A stretch of 64,000 bases of DNA from Lusitaniella coriacea LEGE 07157 (GCF_015207425.1 NZ_JADEWZ010000001.1:186001-250000), one strand, 5' to 3'. Shown: positions 16,496 through 26,019, counted from the stretch's first letter. Notes: generated from the sequence alone by a model not told the origin. Numbers and translations are program-made.

Positions 16496-16950
16496 GGCTG
16501 ATGAAACCTGAATTCGATGCGGAAGAAAAGTGTAAAGGAATTCTTGTATTTATTTTGTATCTTAAAGGAAGCAGTAGAGCGCTATAAACCTAAGCGGTTA
16601 CGTATTTTAACTTCTAAGAGCGCGAGAACATAAATTTCCGAGCTGTACGTGAAGCCTCAGAAATTTCGTAGGGTGGGCAGCGCCCACCAGCCTTAAGTCA
16701 GTGCCATTCCGGATAAACACGGAAAAAGCAGAATAATGGATCGAACCTAGGTTGTTGATAGCGAATTGTTTTACCTTCGGAAGATCGATCGCGGTGGTGC
16801 ATTGTGACTGACGAGCAAGGAAGAATGCTTGAAGTTGGAGTGCGTGCGACCCAACAAAAGATCCTAGAGGGATTACTGACTCAATGATGTATTAATGCGA
16901 CAGGTCGAACGGGGTGCATAAGAGCGAGTTACTTGTGGGGGAATTTAAAA
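16496..16950. other. Divergent spacer between TPR and kinase genes
   Basis: This 455-bp region should hold promoters for both flanking genes. It contains a perfect short hairpin at 16672-16688 and a 27-codon open frame at 16804-16887 (starting GTG, ending TGA) that I cannot support as a gene. No RNA gene recognised. Confidence 0.4.
16672..16688. repeat. GGTGGGC/GCCCACC hairpin
   Basis: A 7-bp perfect stem GGTGGGC-AGC-GCCCACC flanked by GTAG and AGCC. Similar hairpins are dispersed in many cyanobacterial intergenic regions, as far as I recall. It is followed by CTTAAG rather than a T-run, so a repeat is more likely than a terminator. Confidence 0.5.
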
Positions 16951-18924
16951 ATGTTAAAAGTCGGTTCAAATGCTGCCGCACCAGAACGGTTATTGAATAA
17001 ACGCTATCACGTTATTGCCGTTCTCAGTAGTGTCGGTTTGGGGAAAACTTACACGGCAGTTGATACCTATCGGCCGGGACAACCGAAATGTGTTATCAAG
17101 TGTCTTACGCCGGTCAGTCGCGATCGCGATTGTCTGCAAGTGGTGAGACATTTGTTCGATCGCGAGGCTCAAATTTTAGCAGCTTTGGAAGATTGCGATC
17201 GCGTGCCTCAATTATTCGATCGCGTCGAGATCGATCGAACCTTTTATTTAATTCAAGAATTTATTGAAGGACAATCCCTCAACGAAATTTTCCACCTCAG
17301 CCGTCCTTGGAACGAACCTCAAACTGTCGCATTTCTTCAGGATATTTTAGGGATTTTAGCCTTCGCGCACCCTAAAGGAATTATTCATAGCGATTTGCGA
17401 CCGGATAAGCTCATTCTCCGTCAAAAAGATGCAAAATGGGTCTTAACCGGATTCAATGTCCTCAATCAAGAACGGAGTCAATGGGCAAATCTCCCCAACC
17501 AAATCAGCGCGAGTATTGCTTTGGGAACTTTGGGTTATATGCCTGTCGAACAGTTACGCGGCAAACCTTTACCGAGTAGCGATATCTATTCTCTCGGAAT
17601 GATGGGGATACAAGCCTTAACGGGGTTAAATCCGGTGGAATTGGAGGAAGATCCCCGAACGGGTGAAGTTCTCTGGCAACATCAGGCGAATGTTAGCGAT
17701 GAATTAGCGGCAATTTTATCAAAAATGGTCTGCTACCACATTCGCGATCGTTACAGCGATGTACAGGAAGTATTGGAAGCCCTGCAAGCCTTACCCATTG
17801 TCGATTCAGAACCCATCGATCGGCTACCGCAAGAAGCGCCAGTTTCTTCCCTCGCTGTGGTTCCGCCTCCCCCCGAACCGCAAGCCGGATGGTATTTGTC
17901 TAGTTTGAGAGCGGCGAGTTTGGTGACGTTTATCTCTGCAATTGCGGGAGCGAGCGGTTTCTTTTTCCTGCGATCGCCTGAATTATTAAGCCAGATCGAG
18001 CAATGGTTTGATTTTGGTCGCGATCCCCTTGCTCAAGCGAAGGGCAAGTATCAAGATGGGGAATTGGAAGCCGCGATCGCGCTGGCACGATCCATTGCAC
18101 CTGAAAGTCCTGTCTATTCTGACGCTCAGTCCGCGATCGCGCAATGGCAAAAAGATTGGAAAAATGCTCAAACCACCGTTGAAGCAGCGACTCAAGCTTT
18201 TCAGAAAGGTCAGTGGCAAACCGTTCTCCAAAAAGCAGAGCAAATCCCCGATATTAAATATTGGCAGGAAAAAGTTGCCACCCTTGTCGAACGCGCCACA
18301 ATCAACCTCGATCGGCAAGCACAACAGACTTTAGAAGAAGCTTACAGCCAAGCGAGGGATAAAAACTTTACCCGCGCCTTAGACACCCTCAAGGAGATTC
18401 CCCCCAAAACCGCAACCCACGCCAAAGCCAAAGAAAAGATCGCTGAATATCGCACAAAACAGAGCATTAGAGCCAATTATTTTCTCCAGCAAGCCTACAA
18501 TCGAGCCGTTGAAAGGGATTTTACCGAAGCTTTGGATTTTCTCGCCAAAATCCCCCCCCAAACGCCCGCTTACGCCACTGCACAAGGTAAAGTTGCTGAA
18601 TACAAGCGCAAACAGAATATTAAAGCCAACCATCTCCTGCAACGCGCCTACAATCGCGCGATCGTCCGAGACTTTAACGGAGCCTTGCGTCATTTACAAC
18701 AAATCCCGGAAAATACAATTGCCTATGCCAAAGCTCAGGAAAAGATTGCGGAATATTCATCCGTACAAGGTCGTTCCATCACACCTCAACCCCAACCTTT
18801 TAAGTCAGATCCTTTCATTCGTTCCCAAAAATCCCAGCAACCGGAAGCGATTCCCACTAGCACCCTTCCCCTTCCTCCCAATCTCAATCCCGGAAACCAA
18901 CTCTACGAAATTAACACGCCTTAA
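16951..18924 (+). CDS. Membrane-anchored kinase-fold protein, probable pseudokinase
   Basis: 657 residues: kinase fold (about 15-285), Pro-rich linker, one transmembrane helix (about 324-342), then three ~47-residue repeats of the type AYNRAxxRDFxxALxxLxxIPxxTxAYAKAQ (about 460-600) and a Pro-rich tail. The Gly-rich loop (VGLGKTYTAV) and the VIK lysine are kept, but HRDLKPEN reads HSDLRPDK (His146-Ser-Asp148) and the DFG motif is replaced by T-G-F at 166-168. Without the metal-binding Asn and Asp, phosphotransfer is unlikely. ATG 16951 is chosen over the TTG at 16933 because GGGGGA lies 9 nt upstream. It is directly followed by an intact kinase gene. Confidence 0.8.
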   Translation: MLKVGSNAAAPERLLNKRYHVIAVLSSVGLGKTYTAVDTYRPGQPKCVIKCLTPVSRDRDCLQVVRHLFDREAQILAALEDCDRVPQLFDRVEIDRTFYLIQEFIEGQSLNEIFHLSRPWNEPQTVAFLQDILGILAFAHPKGIIHSDLRPDKLILRQKDAKWVLTGFNVLNQERSQWANLPNQISASIALGTLGYMPVEQLRGKPLPSSDIYSLGMMGIQALTGLNPVELEEDPRTGEVLWQHQANVSDELAAILSKMVCYHIRDRYSDVQEVLEALQALPIVDSEPIDRLPQEAPVSSLAVVPPPPEPQAGWYLSSLRAASLVTFISAIAGASGFFFLRSPELLSQIEQWFDFGRDPLAQAKGKYQDGELEAAIALARSIAPESPVYSDAQSAIAQWQKDWKNAQTTVEAATQAFQKGQWQTVLQKAEQIPDIKYWQEKVATLVERATINLDRQAQQTLEEAYSQARDKNFTRALDTLKEIPPKTATHAKAKEKIAEYRTKQSIRANYFLQQAYNRAVERDFTEALDFLAKIPPQTPAYATAQGKVAEYKRKQNIKANHLLQRAYNRAIVRDFNGALRHLQQIPENTIAYAKAQEKIAEYSSVQGRSITPQPQPFKSDPFIRSQKSQQPEAIPTSTLPLPPNLNPGNQLYEINTP

Positions 18925-19006
18925 GGTTGTAGAAACGTGCGAATTTTAGGGAATGGAGGAGATTGCAATTGAAGTAATCGCAAGACGCAACCCAGGGGAT
19001 ACGCAA

Positions 19007-20434
19007 ATGATCGGTCAATGCTTGCGCGATCGCTACCAGATTGAATCGCTTCTCAGTCGCCAAAGAGGACGCAGAACCTTTCTCGCGAGGGATTTAGACG
19101 CGCAATCTCCCGTTGTCATTAAATTGCTCCTTTTCGATCCGGATTTTGTTTGGGACGATCTCAAGCTGTTTGAACGAGAAGCAGAAACCCTTAAATCTCT
19201 CAATCACCCTTCTATTCCGAAGTATCTCGATAGCTTTGATGTGGCGTTGGAATGGGGGAAAGGGTTTGCCTTCGTGCAAAATTATATCGACGCGCGATCG
19301 CTTCAGGATTGGGTGCAGTCGGGACGGAGGTTTAGCGAAGACGAACTGAAAATGATGGCTAAGGAACTCCTCGAAATTCTCGACTATCTCCATACGCGCC
19401 AACCCCCGGTCATTCATCGAGATATTAAGCCCAGTAATATTTTATTGCGCGATCGCAGTGGCAACAATCCCGGCGAACTCCATCTCGTTGATTTTGGTTC
19501 GGTACAAACCGCCATACATAGCGGAACCGTTACCATTGTTGGAACCTACGGCTATATGCCTCCCGAACAATTTGGCGGACGAACCGTCCCCGCATCCGAT
19601 CTCTACAGTCTGGGTGCAACCTTAATCTATCTATCCACAGGACAGCATCCCGCCGATCTCCCTCAAAAAGATTCTCACCTTCAATTTGAGCGATTGGTGC
19701 AACTGAGTCCCACTTTTAAAAAATGGTTGAGCCAAAGCATCAAACCCAGTTTAGAAAAGCGTTTTAAATCAGCAAAAACAGCACTCCAAGCCTTAAACAA
19801 TCCCGAACGCACCGATATACTCCCTTCACTCAAACAGCGACCTGCCTGGAGTCGTATTGGGTTTATAAAGAATGAAGAAGAATTGAAAATAACGTTCCCA
19901 AGATATCTCAATAGAAGAAAAACAAGCTGGGACAGACAAGAATCAGAAATAGGATGTGGAGGCTGTCTATCAATTATTGCATCGTTATTTATTCTTTTTA
20001 TTGGATCGCTATTTATTCTTTTTCTTCTTTCAATATTCTTTGCCTTTTATCCAATTACAGTATGCAGTATTTTTGTAATTCTGTTGTCTGTCCTAATTAT
20101 TACGTTTAATTTAGCGACAGAATATTATCTCAACCGCGAAATTCTTGTTATCAAAACGAAATTGTTCGGTCAAACAATCAGCAAGGGTCATCCAATACCA
20201 CGAGAAGCCATTTGTAAGCTAGAAGTCACAAAACCGTACTTTAAAGAAATTTTTATCGGTGGCACTCCTTCCTTCATTAATCCTCAAATTATTCTTTGGA
20301 CAGGAATAAACCCAACTCCGATTGTACTAAAAGGCGCGCAAGGACCCGAAATCGATTGGCTCGCCGCAGAACTCAGCAATTGGCTAGGAATCCCCATTCA
20401 ATATCAAGAAATCCCCATTATTAAATCTCTATAA
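19007..20434 (+). CDS. Serine/threonine protein kinase, membrane-bound
   Basis: 475 residues. The Hanks-type kinase domain (about 1-270) has VIK lysine, HRDIKPSN (His137-Arg-Asp139), DFG (162-164), the APE-like PPEQFGG and the D-x-YSLGAT block, so it should be active. Two or three close-packed hydrophobic helices follow (about 319-367), then a ~100-residue C-terminal domain of mixed strands. ATG 19007 is favoured over 18953 because AGGGG sits 9 nt upstream and the protein then starts MIGQCLRDRYQI, as usual for cyanobacterial kinases. It likely shares a transcript with the upstream pseudokinase gene (82 bp gap). Confidence 0.88.
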   Translation: MIGQCLRDRYQIESLLSRQRGRRTFLARDLDAQSPVVIKLLLFDPDFVWDDLKLFEREAETLKSLNHPSIPKYLDSFDVALEWGKGFAFVQNYIDARSLQDWVQSGRRFSEDELKMMAKELLEILDYLHTRQPPVIHRDIKPSNILLRDRSGNNPGELHLVDFGSVQTAIHSGTVTIVGTYGYMPPEQFGGRTVPASDLYSLGATLIYLSTGQHPADLPQKDSHLQFERLVQLSPTFKKWLSQSIKPSLEKRFKSAKTALQALNNPERTDILPSLKQRPAWSRIGFIKNEEELKITFPRYLNRRKTSWDRQESEIGCGGCLSIIASLFILFIGSLFILFLLSIFFAFYPITVCSIFVILLSVLIITFNLATEYYLNREILVIKTKLFGQTISKGHPIPREAICKLEVTKPYFKEIFIGGTPSFINPQIILWTGINPTPIVLKGAQGPEIDWLAAELSNWLGIPIQYQEIPIIKSL

Positions 20435-20442
20435 CCAAAACT

Positions 20443-20471
20443 AATCCCGACAGCAACTCGCCGCCGGGATT
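20443..20471 (+). terminator. Hairpin between convergent genes
   Basis: Stem AATCCCG (20443-20449) pairs with CGGGATT (20465-20471), followed by TTAC on the plus strand. It lies between the end of the kinase gene and the end of the leftward anti-sigma gene, so it may serve both. Confidence 0.5.
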
Positions 20472-20490
20472 TTACAACTGTAGAAAATTT

Positions 20491-20916
20491 TTATACCTCT
20501 GCTGGGGGCAAACTCGTCTCAAGCTTAAGACAATTGCGACCATTCACCTGTAAGCGATACTCTACGCGATCCATCAATCGATTCATAATTAACCAACCAT
20601 ATCCCCCTTCCTTCTTCTCATCGGGTTTAGGAGGCAAATAGGTGGAGAGGTCAAACCCATTACCATGATCCCAGATTTCTAATGCAAGATCGCGATCGTC
20701 TAACTCTAAACGCAGAAGAACCGGAATGTGGGGCTGTTCTTTGTGGGCGTGGCGAACGACATTGGAATAAGCTTCAACCAAAGCCAATCGCAGACGACTG
20801 GACTGGCGAGGCCAATCCACAGAATCGCCCAACTCAATCTCCAGACAGTCTAGCAGCCAGCATTCGACAACAGCTAAGAATTTCAAATCGCTTGGGATGT
20901 GTAGTTCTGTTTTCAT
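20491..20916 (-). CDS. RsbW-like anti-sigma factor / serine kinase
   Basis: 141 residues. HATPase_c_2 fold: the N-box VEAYSNVVRHAH and the G1-box LEIWDHGNGFD are clear, with GGYGWLIMNRLMDRVEY near the end. Such proteins bind a sigma factor and phosphorylate a STAS-domain antagonist on serine. The gene lies 3 bp after the SpoIIE-phosphatase gene in the same direction, forming two of the three parts of a partner-switch. No STAS gene or sigma factor is adjacent. Confidence 0.85.
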   Translation of the reverse strand: MKTELHIPSDLKFLAVVECWLLDCLEIELGDSVDWPRQSSRLRLALVEAYSNVVRHAHKEQPHIPVLLRLELDDRDLALEIWDHGNGFDLSTYLPPKPDEKKEGGYGWLIMNRLMDRVEYRLQVNGRNCLKLETSLPPAEV

Positions 20917-20919
20917 TAA

Positions 20920-22593
20920 CTACAGAACCTCCAGAGATAGCATAGTTTGGTCATCTTCTTGAATTTGGTTCGTATATTCGCGAAAGCGCTCTAAAAGGGC
21001 AGTGAGATCGAAAGATTGAGTGTCCTGCAAAATAAGATGCCAGAGTCCTTCTTGATTGAGAAAGGAACTGCTATCGGGAGAGGGCGGCCCTCCTGAATTA
21101 ATATCCTTTACCACAGTAGCTTCTGTAATCCCATCACTTGTTACAAGCAATATATCACCTTGTTCTAAAACCATTTCTCCTGCCTTAGCTTTCCAAACGG
21201 GCAAAATTCCAACAGGAACGCCTCGAACTTTCAAGTAATCGGGTTCTTCTTCTGGGCTGGCTTGGTGATTCCAAACCATTGGATAAATATGACCTGCATT
21301 CGCATAAACCAGTTTATAGGTTGTGGGAGTATAACGAGCAATGACCATTGTAATGAAGCAATTCGTACCGAATAAATCCTCATTCATCGTCTGATTTAAA
21401 TTTCGCATCACCACATCGGGTTCCGGGGAAATTTCTTGAGATAATTCTCGTCGAAGAATAGAAATCGCACTCGCCATAAACAAAGCCGCCGGAACGCCTT
21501 TACCCGAAACATCGCCAACTGCTAACCAAACATCACCTTGGGGGTGAACGTACACTTCAAAAAAGTCGCCACCCACCTCCCGCGCGGGATAGCAGCTTGC
21601 TTGCACTTTTGCCCCTTCAACCTCACCCCAGCTTTGTCGCAGCAAATTATGCTGAATTTGCCGAGCAACCTCCAACTCCGCTCGCATTTTCTGGGCTTGT
21701 TGCTGAGTGCGTTGATACAGTTTAGCCTGAGAGAGGGCAAGTGCTGCTTGTTCGGCGACCGACTCCAACAATTTAATATCAGAATCCGTCCAATTTCCCG
21801 AACGAGTCAGGCGAGCGAGGTATAAAACGGCTAGGGGTTGCTGCTGAACGGTTAAGGGAATCGCCAATTCCATCCAACTGCGCTCCTTGATATCTCCTTC
21901 AGTGGTTTGTGTTTGATGGGTTTCTAGGACTTTTTCAATGGCAACAGTTGCATCGGGAAAACTATCGCCAATCTCTTCTATAACATCCTCCGCCTTATAA
22001 GAGAAAGATTCAGGCATTGCAGGAGCGCTTTCAATCGGATGTAAAATACTTCGGCTTGCCCCAAAATTTTGCCCAATTGTCCTCACAATGGTTTGGAGCA
22101 TTTTTTCGTAGTCAAGCGCCTCCTCGCGAATTGCAGCCATTACTAGGTTTAGGGCTTCTTCTCGCCGTAAAGCGCGGCGTAGCTCGTTGGTTCTTTGTTT
22201 GAGAACTTTATAGGTTTCGGAAGCTTGTTGAACGACGGCTTTTAAATTTTCTGGATTCCACGGTTTAGTGATGTATTTAAAAACTTTACCGGAGTTAATA
22301 GCATCAACTAAATCTTCAACATCTGTGTATCCAGTTAAAAGAATGCGAATGGTTTCGGGAAAGCGTTCGACGGTTTTTCCGAGGAACTCCGTGCCGTTCA
22401 TGACAGGCATCCGTTGGTCGGAAATAATCACTGCCATTTCCCCTTCCTTATCCAAAACTTCCAATGCGCTCACTGCACTTTCTGCTTTAAAAACGCGGAA
22501 ATCTCTACGAAAGGTACGGTAAAGTAAATCGAGGTTGTCAGGTTCGTCGTCTACCACCATTAATTTCAATTTCTTGCTACTTGCCTGACTCAT
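20920..22593 (-). CDS. Response regulator with GAF and SpoIIE phosphatase domains
   Basis: 557 residues. Domains in order: receiver (about 8-130; acidic VVDDE, phospho-acceptor Asp in VIISDQRMP, Lys in KYITKPW); GAF-like sensor (about 160-295); coiled coil (about 295-320, YQRTQQQAQKMRAELEVARQIQ); and PP2C/SpoIIE phosphatase (about 325-557; GGDFFE and GDVSGKG metal sites). Phosphorylation or ligand would switch the phosphatase, which dephosphorylates a STAS antagonist controlled by the anti-sigma kinase encoded next. Similar proteins are annotated IcfG/RsbU-like in cyanobacteria. Confidence 0.9.
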   Translation of the reverse strand: MSQASSKKLKLMVVDDEPDNLDLLYRTFRRDFRVFKAESAVSALEVLDKEGEMAVIISDQRMPVMNGTEFLGKTVERFPETIRILLTGYTDVEDLVDAINSGKVFKYITKPWNPENLKAVVQQASETYKVLKQRTNELRRALRREEALNLVMAAIREEALDYEKMLQTIVRTIGQNFGASRSILHPIESAPAMPESFSYKAEDVIEEIGDSFPDATVAIEKVLETHQTQTTEGDIKERSWMELAIPLTVQQQPLAVLYLARLTRSGNWTDSDIKLLESVAEQAALALSQAKLYQRTQQQAQKMRAELEVARQIQHNLLRQSWGEVEGAKVQASCYPAREVGGDFFEVYVHPQGDVWLAVGDVSGKGVPAALFMASAISILRRELSQEISPEPDVVMRNLNQTMNEDLFGTNCFITMVIARYTPTTYKLVYANAGHIYPMVWNHQASPEEEPDYLKVRGVPVGILPVWKAKAGEMVLEQGDILLVTSDGITEATVVKDINSGGPPSPDSSSFLNQEGLWHLILQDTQSFDLTALLERFREYTNQIQEDDQTMLSLEVL

Positions 22594-22784
22594 TCACTCA
22601 CTCCGGTTGGGCAACTCACTAACAACACGATATCAAAATAGATAGAGGATAGTTGGTGGTAGAGAGCAATTAATACATTCTCTATTAAGTCAAAGTTCTC
22701 TAGATCGTCCTGGAAGTATCGATCTGCTAGAGCCTTGGCGTACAAGCCTCTTGACTTATCTAAATCTATGGAAAAGCATAGCAT
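22590..22784 (-). CDS. Short hypothetical protein overlapping the regulator start
   Basis: 64 residues from the ATG at 22784 (an open TTG start lies further up, at 22883). The TGA stop overlaps the ATG of the response regulator (ATGA), typical of coupled genes. The sequence (AKALADRYFQDDLENFDLIENVLIALYHQ) is helical with a hydrophobic end, but I recognise no family and no strong RBS is visible. It could be a leader peptide or just an open frame in the control region. Confidence 0.3.
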   Translation of the reverse strand: MLCFSIDLDKSRGLYAKALADRYFQDDLENFDLIENVLIALYHQLSSIYFDIVLLVSCPTGVSE

Positions 22785-22916
22785 TTTTCGCCGCTCGTAC
22801 CGAACCGAGTATAGCCCTAAATCCGTTTGCTTTTTTACGTAATAACACTTATGGCGTTTTCCGACCCGGTGAGGTACGTGCAATCCGCCATCAGCTCGTG
22901 AGATTGACGGAGTTCC

Positions 22917-24776
22917 TTACATGGGCAAATTGACACCGACGCTACTGGCAGAATTGTGGGCTGTTGCCCCTGAATAGACCATGCCTCGTTGAGCGTCAAT
23001 GCTTAAAATAGCCCCTTCGCGAATCACCTCTGTTGCATTCTTTAATCCGACGATCGCGGGAATGCCAAGGCGCAGCCCAATCACTGCGGCATGACTGGTT
23101 AAACTGGACTCTTCGGTAATGATTCCCGCAGCTTTGCGAATGACCTCGACGTAATCGGCATTGGTGGACGGTGCGACGAGAATTTCTCCGGGGCTGAAGT
23201 TAGCGATTTCTTTGGGATTGCGGACGACGCGGGCGCGACCGCTCACCGATCCTTCGCCGATGCCAATCCCTTGACCGAGAATTGCCGTGACCACTTCAAC
23301 TTTGATGAGATCTGTCGAGCCTGCAACGCCCTGTAGGGTTCCGGCGGTGAGGACAACCAAATCGCCTTCTGCTAAGAGTTGTTTTTCCTGGGCAACATTA
23401 ATCGCGGCTTGGAAGGTTTCTCCGGTTGAGGGGAGATCGAGAACGAGTAGGGGTTTTACGCCCCAAACAAGCTGCAATTGCCGCGCGACATCAACGTGGG
23501 GCGTAACGGCTAGGATGGGGGTTTGCGGGCGAAATTTGGAGACATTGCGGGCGGTCGATCCGGTTTTGGTGAGGGTCATGATCGCTGAGGCTTCGAGTTG
23601 TTCGGCAATCTGACCAACCGCTTCGGAAATGGCGTTGGGGATCGATCGCGTCAAAATTGCCATATTTCGCGTTCGGGGCAATTCCTGCTCCATACGAATG
23701 GCAATCTTATCCATAATCGAGACGGCTTCAACGGGATAGTTGCCAACGGCGGTTTCGTTGGAGAGCATGACCGCATCGGTTCCATCCAAAATGGCGTTCG
23801 CCACGTCGGAAATTTCAGCACGGGTGGGACGGGGATTGTTCACCATGCTGTCGAGCATTTGCGTGGCGGTAATCACCGGAATGCCCAACTGATTGGCAGT
23901 GGCAATGAGTCGTTTTTGCAAAATCGGCACGTCTTCGGCGGGAAGTTCAACGCCTAAGTCTCCCCTGGCAACCATTACGCCGTCGCACAGGGAGAGAATC
24001 GCTTCCATTTGCTGGATAGCTTCGTGTTTCTCGATTTTGGCAATGACAGGGACGGATTTCCCGGCGTTGGCAATCAGTTCTTTGATTTCGAGGATATCTT
24101 GGGGATTGCAAACAAAGCTGAGGGCGACCCAATCGACTCCTTGATCTAGACCGAACATTAAATCTATGCGGTCTTTTTCTGTTAATGCTTTGATGGAAAG
24201 GCTGACATTGGGGAAATTAACGCCTTTGTTATTGGAGAGAACGCCGCCGACGCGCACGCGACAGTGGAGGTTTTGATTTTCGCGATCGATTTCTTCAACT
24301 TGCATCTCAACTTTCCCATCGTCGAGCATGATGATTGCGCCGGGGGGGACTTCGTTGGCAAGATTTTTGTAGCTGACGTAGCCGATTTCTCGATCGCAAA
24401 TGCGTTGGTGACTGGTGAGCGTGAAGGGGTCGCCTTTCTCCAGTTGAATCGAACCGTTTTCAAATTTCCCCAACCGAATTTTGGGTCCCTGTAAGTCTTG
24501 TAAAATTCCGACGGGTCGATCGAGTTCAAATGCCGTTTGACGAATCAAGCGAATGGCTCGTTGGTGATCTTCGTGGGTTCCGTGGGAAAAGTTCAATCGT
24601 AGCGTGGTAGCGCCCGCTTCGATTAAGCTCCGCAATACGGAAGGCTTGAGGGTTGCAGGCCCGACAGTGGCGACGATTTTTGTCCGACGGGGAAAACCCG
24701 ATCCGGCGAAGGGAAGGCGCATGGGGGGGGCAGTCTGAAGTCTCTCAGCATCGGCGGGGTTAAAGATCGATCGCAT
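22917..24776 (-). CDS. pyk: Pyruvate kinase with C-terminal PEP-utilizer domain
   Basis: About 619 residues. The glycolytic enzyme phosphoenolpyruvate + ADP to pyruvate + ATP is recognised by RTKIVATVGPA, LRLNFSHGTHEDH, GILQDLQGPKIRLG, the VIAKIEKHEA catalytic Lys block, MVARGDLGVELP and TATQMLDSM. The last ~90 residues (GEILVAPSTNADYV, ESSLTSHAAVIG, GIPAIVGLKNAT) are the swivelling PEP-utilizer domain found on many cyanobacterial and Bacillus pyruvate kinases; here the usual catalytic-type His of TSHAA is kept. The start at 24776 (MRSIFN) is preferred over a TTG at 24800. Confidence 0.95.
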   Translation of the reverse strand: MRSIFNPADAERLQTAPPMRLPFAGSGFPRRTKIVATVGPATLKPSVLRSLIEAGATTLRLNFSHGTHEDHQRAIRLIRQTAFELDRPVGILQDLQGPKIRLGKFENGSIQLEKGDPFTLTSHQRICDREIGYVSYKNLANEVPPGAIIMLDDGKVEMQVEEIDRENQNLHCRVRVGGVLSNNKGVNFPNVSLSIKALTEKDRIDLMFGLDQGVDWVALSFVCNPQDILEIKELIANAGKSVPVIAKIEKHEAIQQMEAILSLCDGVMVARGDLGVELPAEDVPILQKRLIATANQLGIPVITATQMLDSMVNNPRPTRAEISDVANAILDGTDAVMLSNETAVGNYPVEAVSIMDKIAIRMEQELPRTRNMAILTRSIPNAISEAVGQIAEQLEASAIMTLTKTGSTARNVSKFRPQTPILAVTPHVDVARQLQLVWGVKPLLVLDLPSTGETFQAAINVAQEKQLLAEGDLVVLTAGTLQGVAGSTDLIKVEVVTAILGQGIGIGEGSVSGRARVVRNPKEIANFSPGEILVAPSTNADYVEVIRKAAGIITEESSLTSHAAVIGLRLGIPAIVGLKNATEVIREGAILSIDAQRGMVYSGATAHNSASSVGVNLPM

Positions 24777-25007
24777 ATCCAAGAAAGTCTTAACGAACAA
24801 ACGGTACTGTTAAATTCTGAGGGAGAATTTGGGCGCTTCCAAAGTCCGCCCGCACCGCCAGAAGTCGATGACTTATCCTCTCACAAATAAGACCTGAAAT
24901 ACTAACCAAGTTACTGGGGCGAGGAAATATGGGGAGCTGGGGGAGATTGGTCAATCCATTCTTCTGCCTCTTGCCCTTGCTGATGACTGAATGGCGGGGG
25001 TGGCGAG

Positions 25008-25466
25008 TTATGGACTTTGCGATTGAGATTGTTCGGTTTCGGCAATTTTGCCGGAGGGCATTGTGGTTCCTGTCAAGTTCGCACCACTGAAATCCGCAGG
25101 TTCGAGAGCTGTTGCGCGAAATAAGGTGGCATAGCTGAGGTTGGCAAATTGAAATCGCGCGCCGCTAATATTGGCATTGAGGAGCAGGGCATAATTCAAG
25201 GTGGCGTAGTTTAAGGTGGCTTGGCTGAGGTTGGCTCCTACCAATTGCGCCCCGGTGAGGTTGGCTCCGGTTAAGTCTGCTCCTGCGAGATTTGCGCCGC
25301 TGAGATCGAGGTTGCCTAAGTTGGCGCGGGTTAGGTTGCATCGCTGACATTGGTTGGTTTTGAGCAGTCGGGAAAGGTGGCGGGAATTAACGGCTTGTAC
25401 CGGCGCGATCGCGGATAGGGCGATAATTGTTGTGAAGATTGCAGTGGCGCTAACTTTCATTGACAT
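25008..25466 (-). CDS. Secreted pentapeptide-repeat protein
   Basis: 152 residues. A signal peptide ends near PVQA-VNSR. After a CxxC-like N-LLKTNQCQRC stretch, 17-18 pentapeptide units of the A(D/N)LxX type follow (ANLGNLDLSGANLAGADLTGANL). These fold into a right-handed quadrilateral beta-helix. The role is unknown. Two start codons (25466 and 25460) share the GGAGGAGA site. Its start overlaps the end of the NUDIX gene, so the two are probably co-transcribed. Confidence 0.85.
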   Translation of the reverse strand: MSMKVSATAIFTTIIALSAIAPVQAVNSRHLSRLLKTNQCQRCNLTRANLGNLDLSGANLAGADLTGANLTGAQLVGANLSQATLNYATLNYALLLNANISGARFQFANLSYATLFRATALEPADFSGANLTGTTMPSGKIAETEQSQSQSP

Positions 25467-26019
25467 TCTCCTCCCTCATCCGTATTTGCTCCAATGGTAG
25501 GAGCTTTTCGCCTAAAAGCGCAAGCAAAATGGGGGCAAGGTGGAGGGCGTGGTTGAATTGGTTCTGGCGAACGAGATTGAGGAAATCTTGGGGGGGACAG
25601 AGGATGACTTCTATGTTTTCTTCGGGTCGCGCGCCCAGGGCATTTGGGGTAACATTGGGGGCAAAATAGCACCACATTTTGTTGGAAAAGCGACCGGTAT
25701 CCGGAACGAAATCCCCTAAAAATTCTAATTCCCCCGCATCGTACCCGGTTTCTTCTCGTAGCTCCCGTCGGGCAGTGTTTTGGGGGTCTTCTCCCGGTTC
25801 CACATGACCGCTCGGTAATTCGAGGGTATAAGTCTCAACCGCAGGGCGATATTGGCGCACGAGGACGAGTTCTTGGTTTGGGGTCAAGGGGACAATAACC
25901 GCGTAATCGTGCAGTTCCAGGGCGTAGTAGGGTTCGTTGGGGTTGCCGGAATTGAGAGTTTTGGCAATGATATTAAACCAGGGCGTTGAAAACACGCGAT
26001 CGCGCTTAAGGATTTCCAC
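25450..26019 (-). CDS. NUDIX hydrolase, ADP-ribose pyrophosphatase-like
   Basis: 189 residues. The NUDIX box is complete: G-x5-E-x7-REUxEExGU as GHVEPGEDPQNTARRELREETGY, with flanking VPLTPNQELVLVRQYRPAVE and TYTLELPSG strands characteristic of the ADP-ribose/GDP-mannose pyrophosphatase group. It would cleave nucleoside diphosphate sugars in the cytoplasm. It is first of a leftward pair with the pentapeptide gene. Confidence 0.88.
   Translation of the reverse strand: MEILKRDRVFSTPWFNIIAKTLNSGNPNEPYYALELHDYAVIVPLTPNQELVLVRQYRPAVETYTLELPSGHVEPGEDPQNTARRELREETGYDAGELEFLGDFVPDTGRFSNKMWCYFAPNVTPNALGARPEENIEVILCPPQDFLNLVRQNQFNHALHLAPILLALLGEKLLPLEQIRMREENVNES

Noticed and set aside
16804-16887. 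27-codon open frame before the pseudokinase gene
   Set aside because: GTG start without RBS, no recognised family, and the region is a promoter-bearing spacer.
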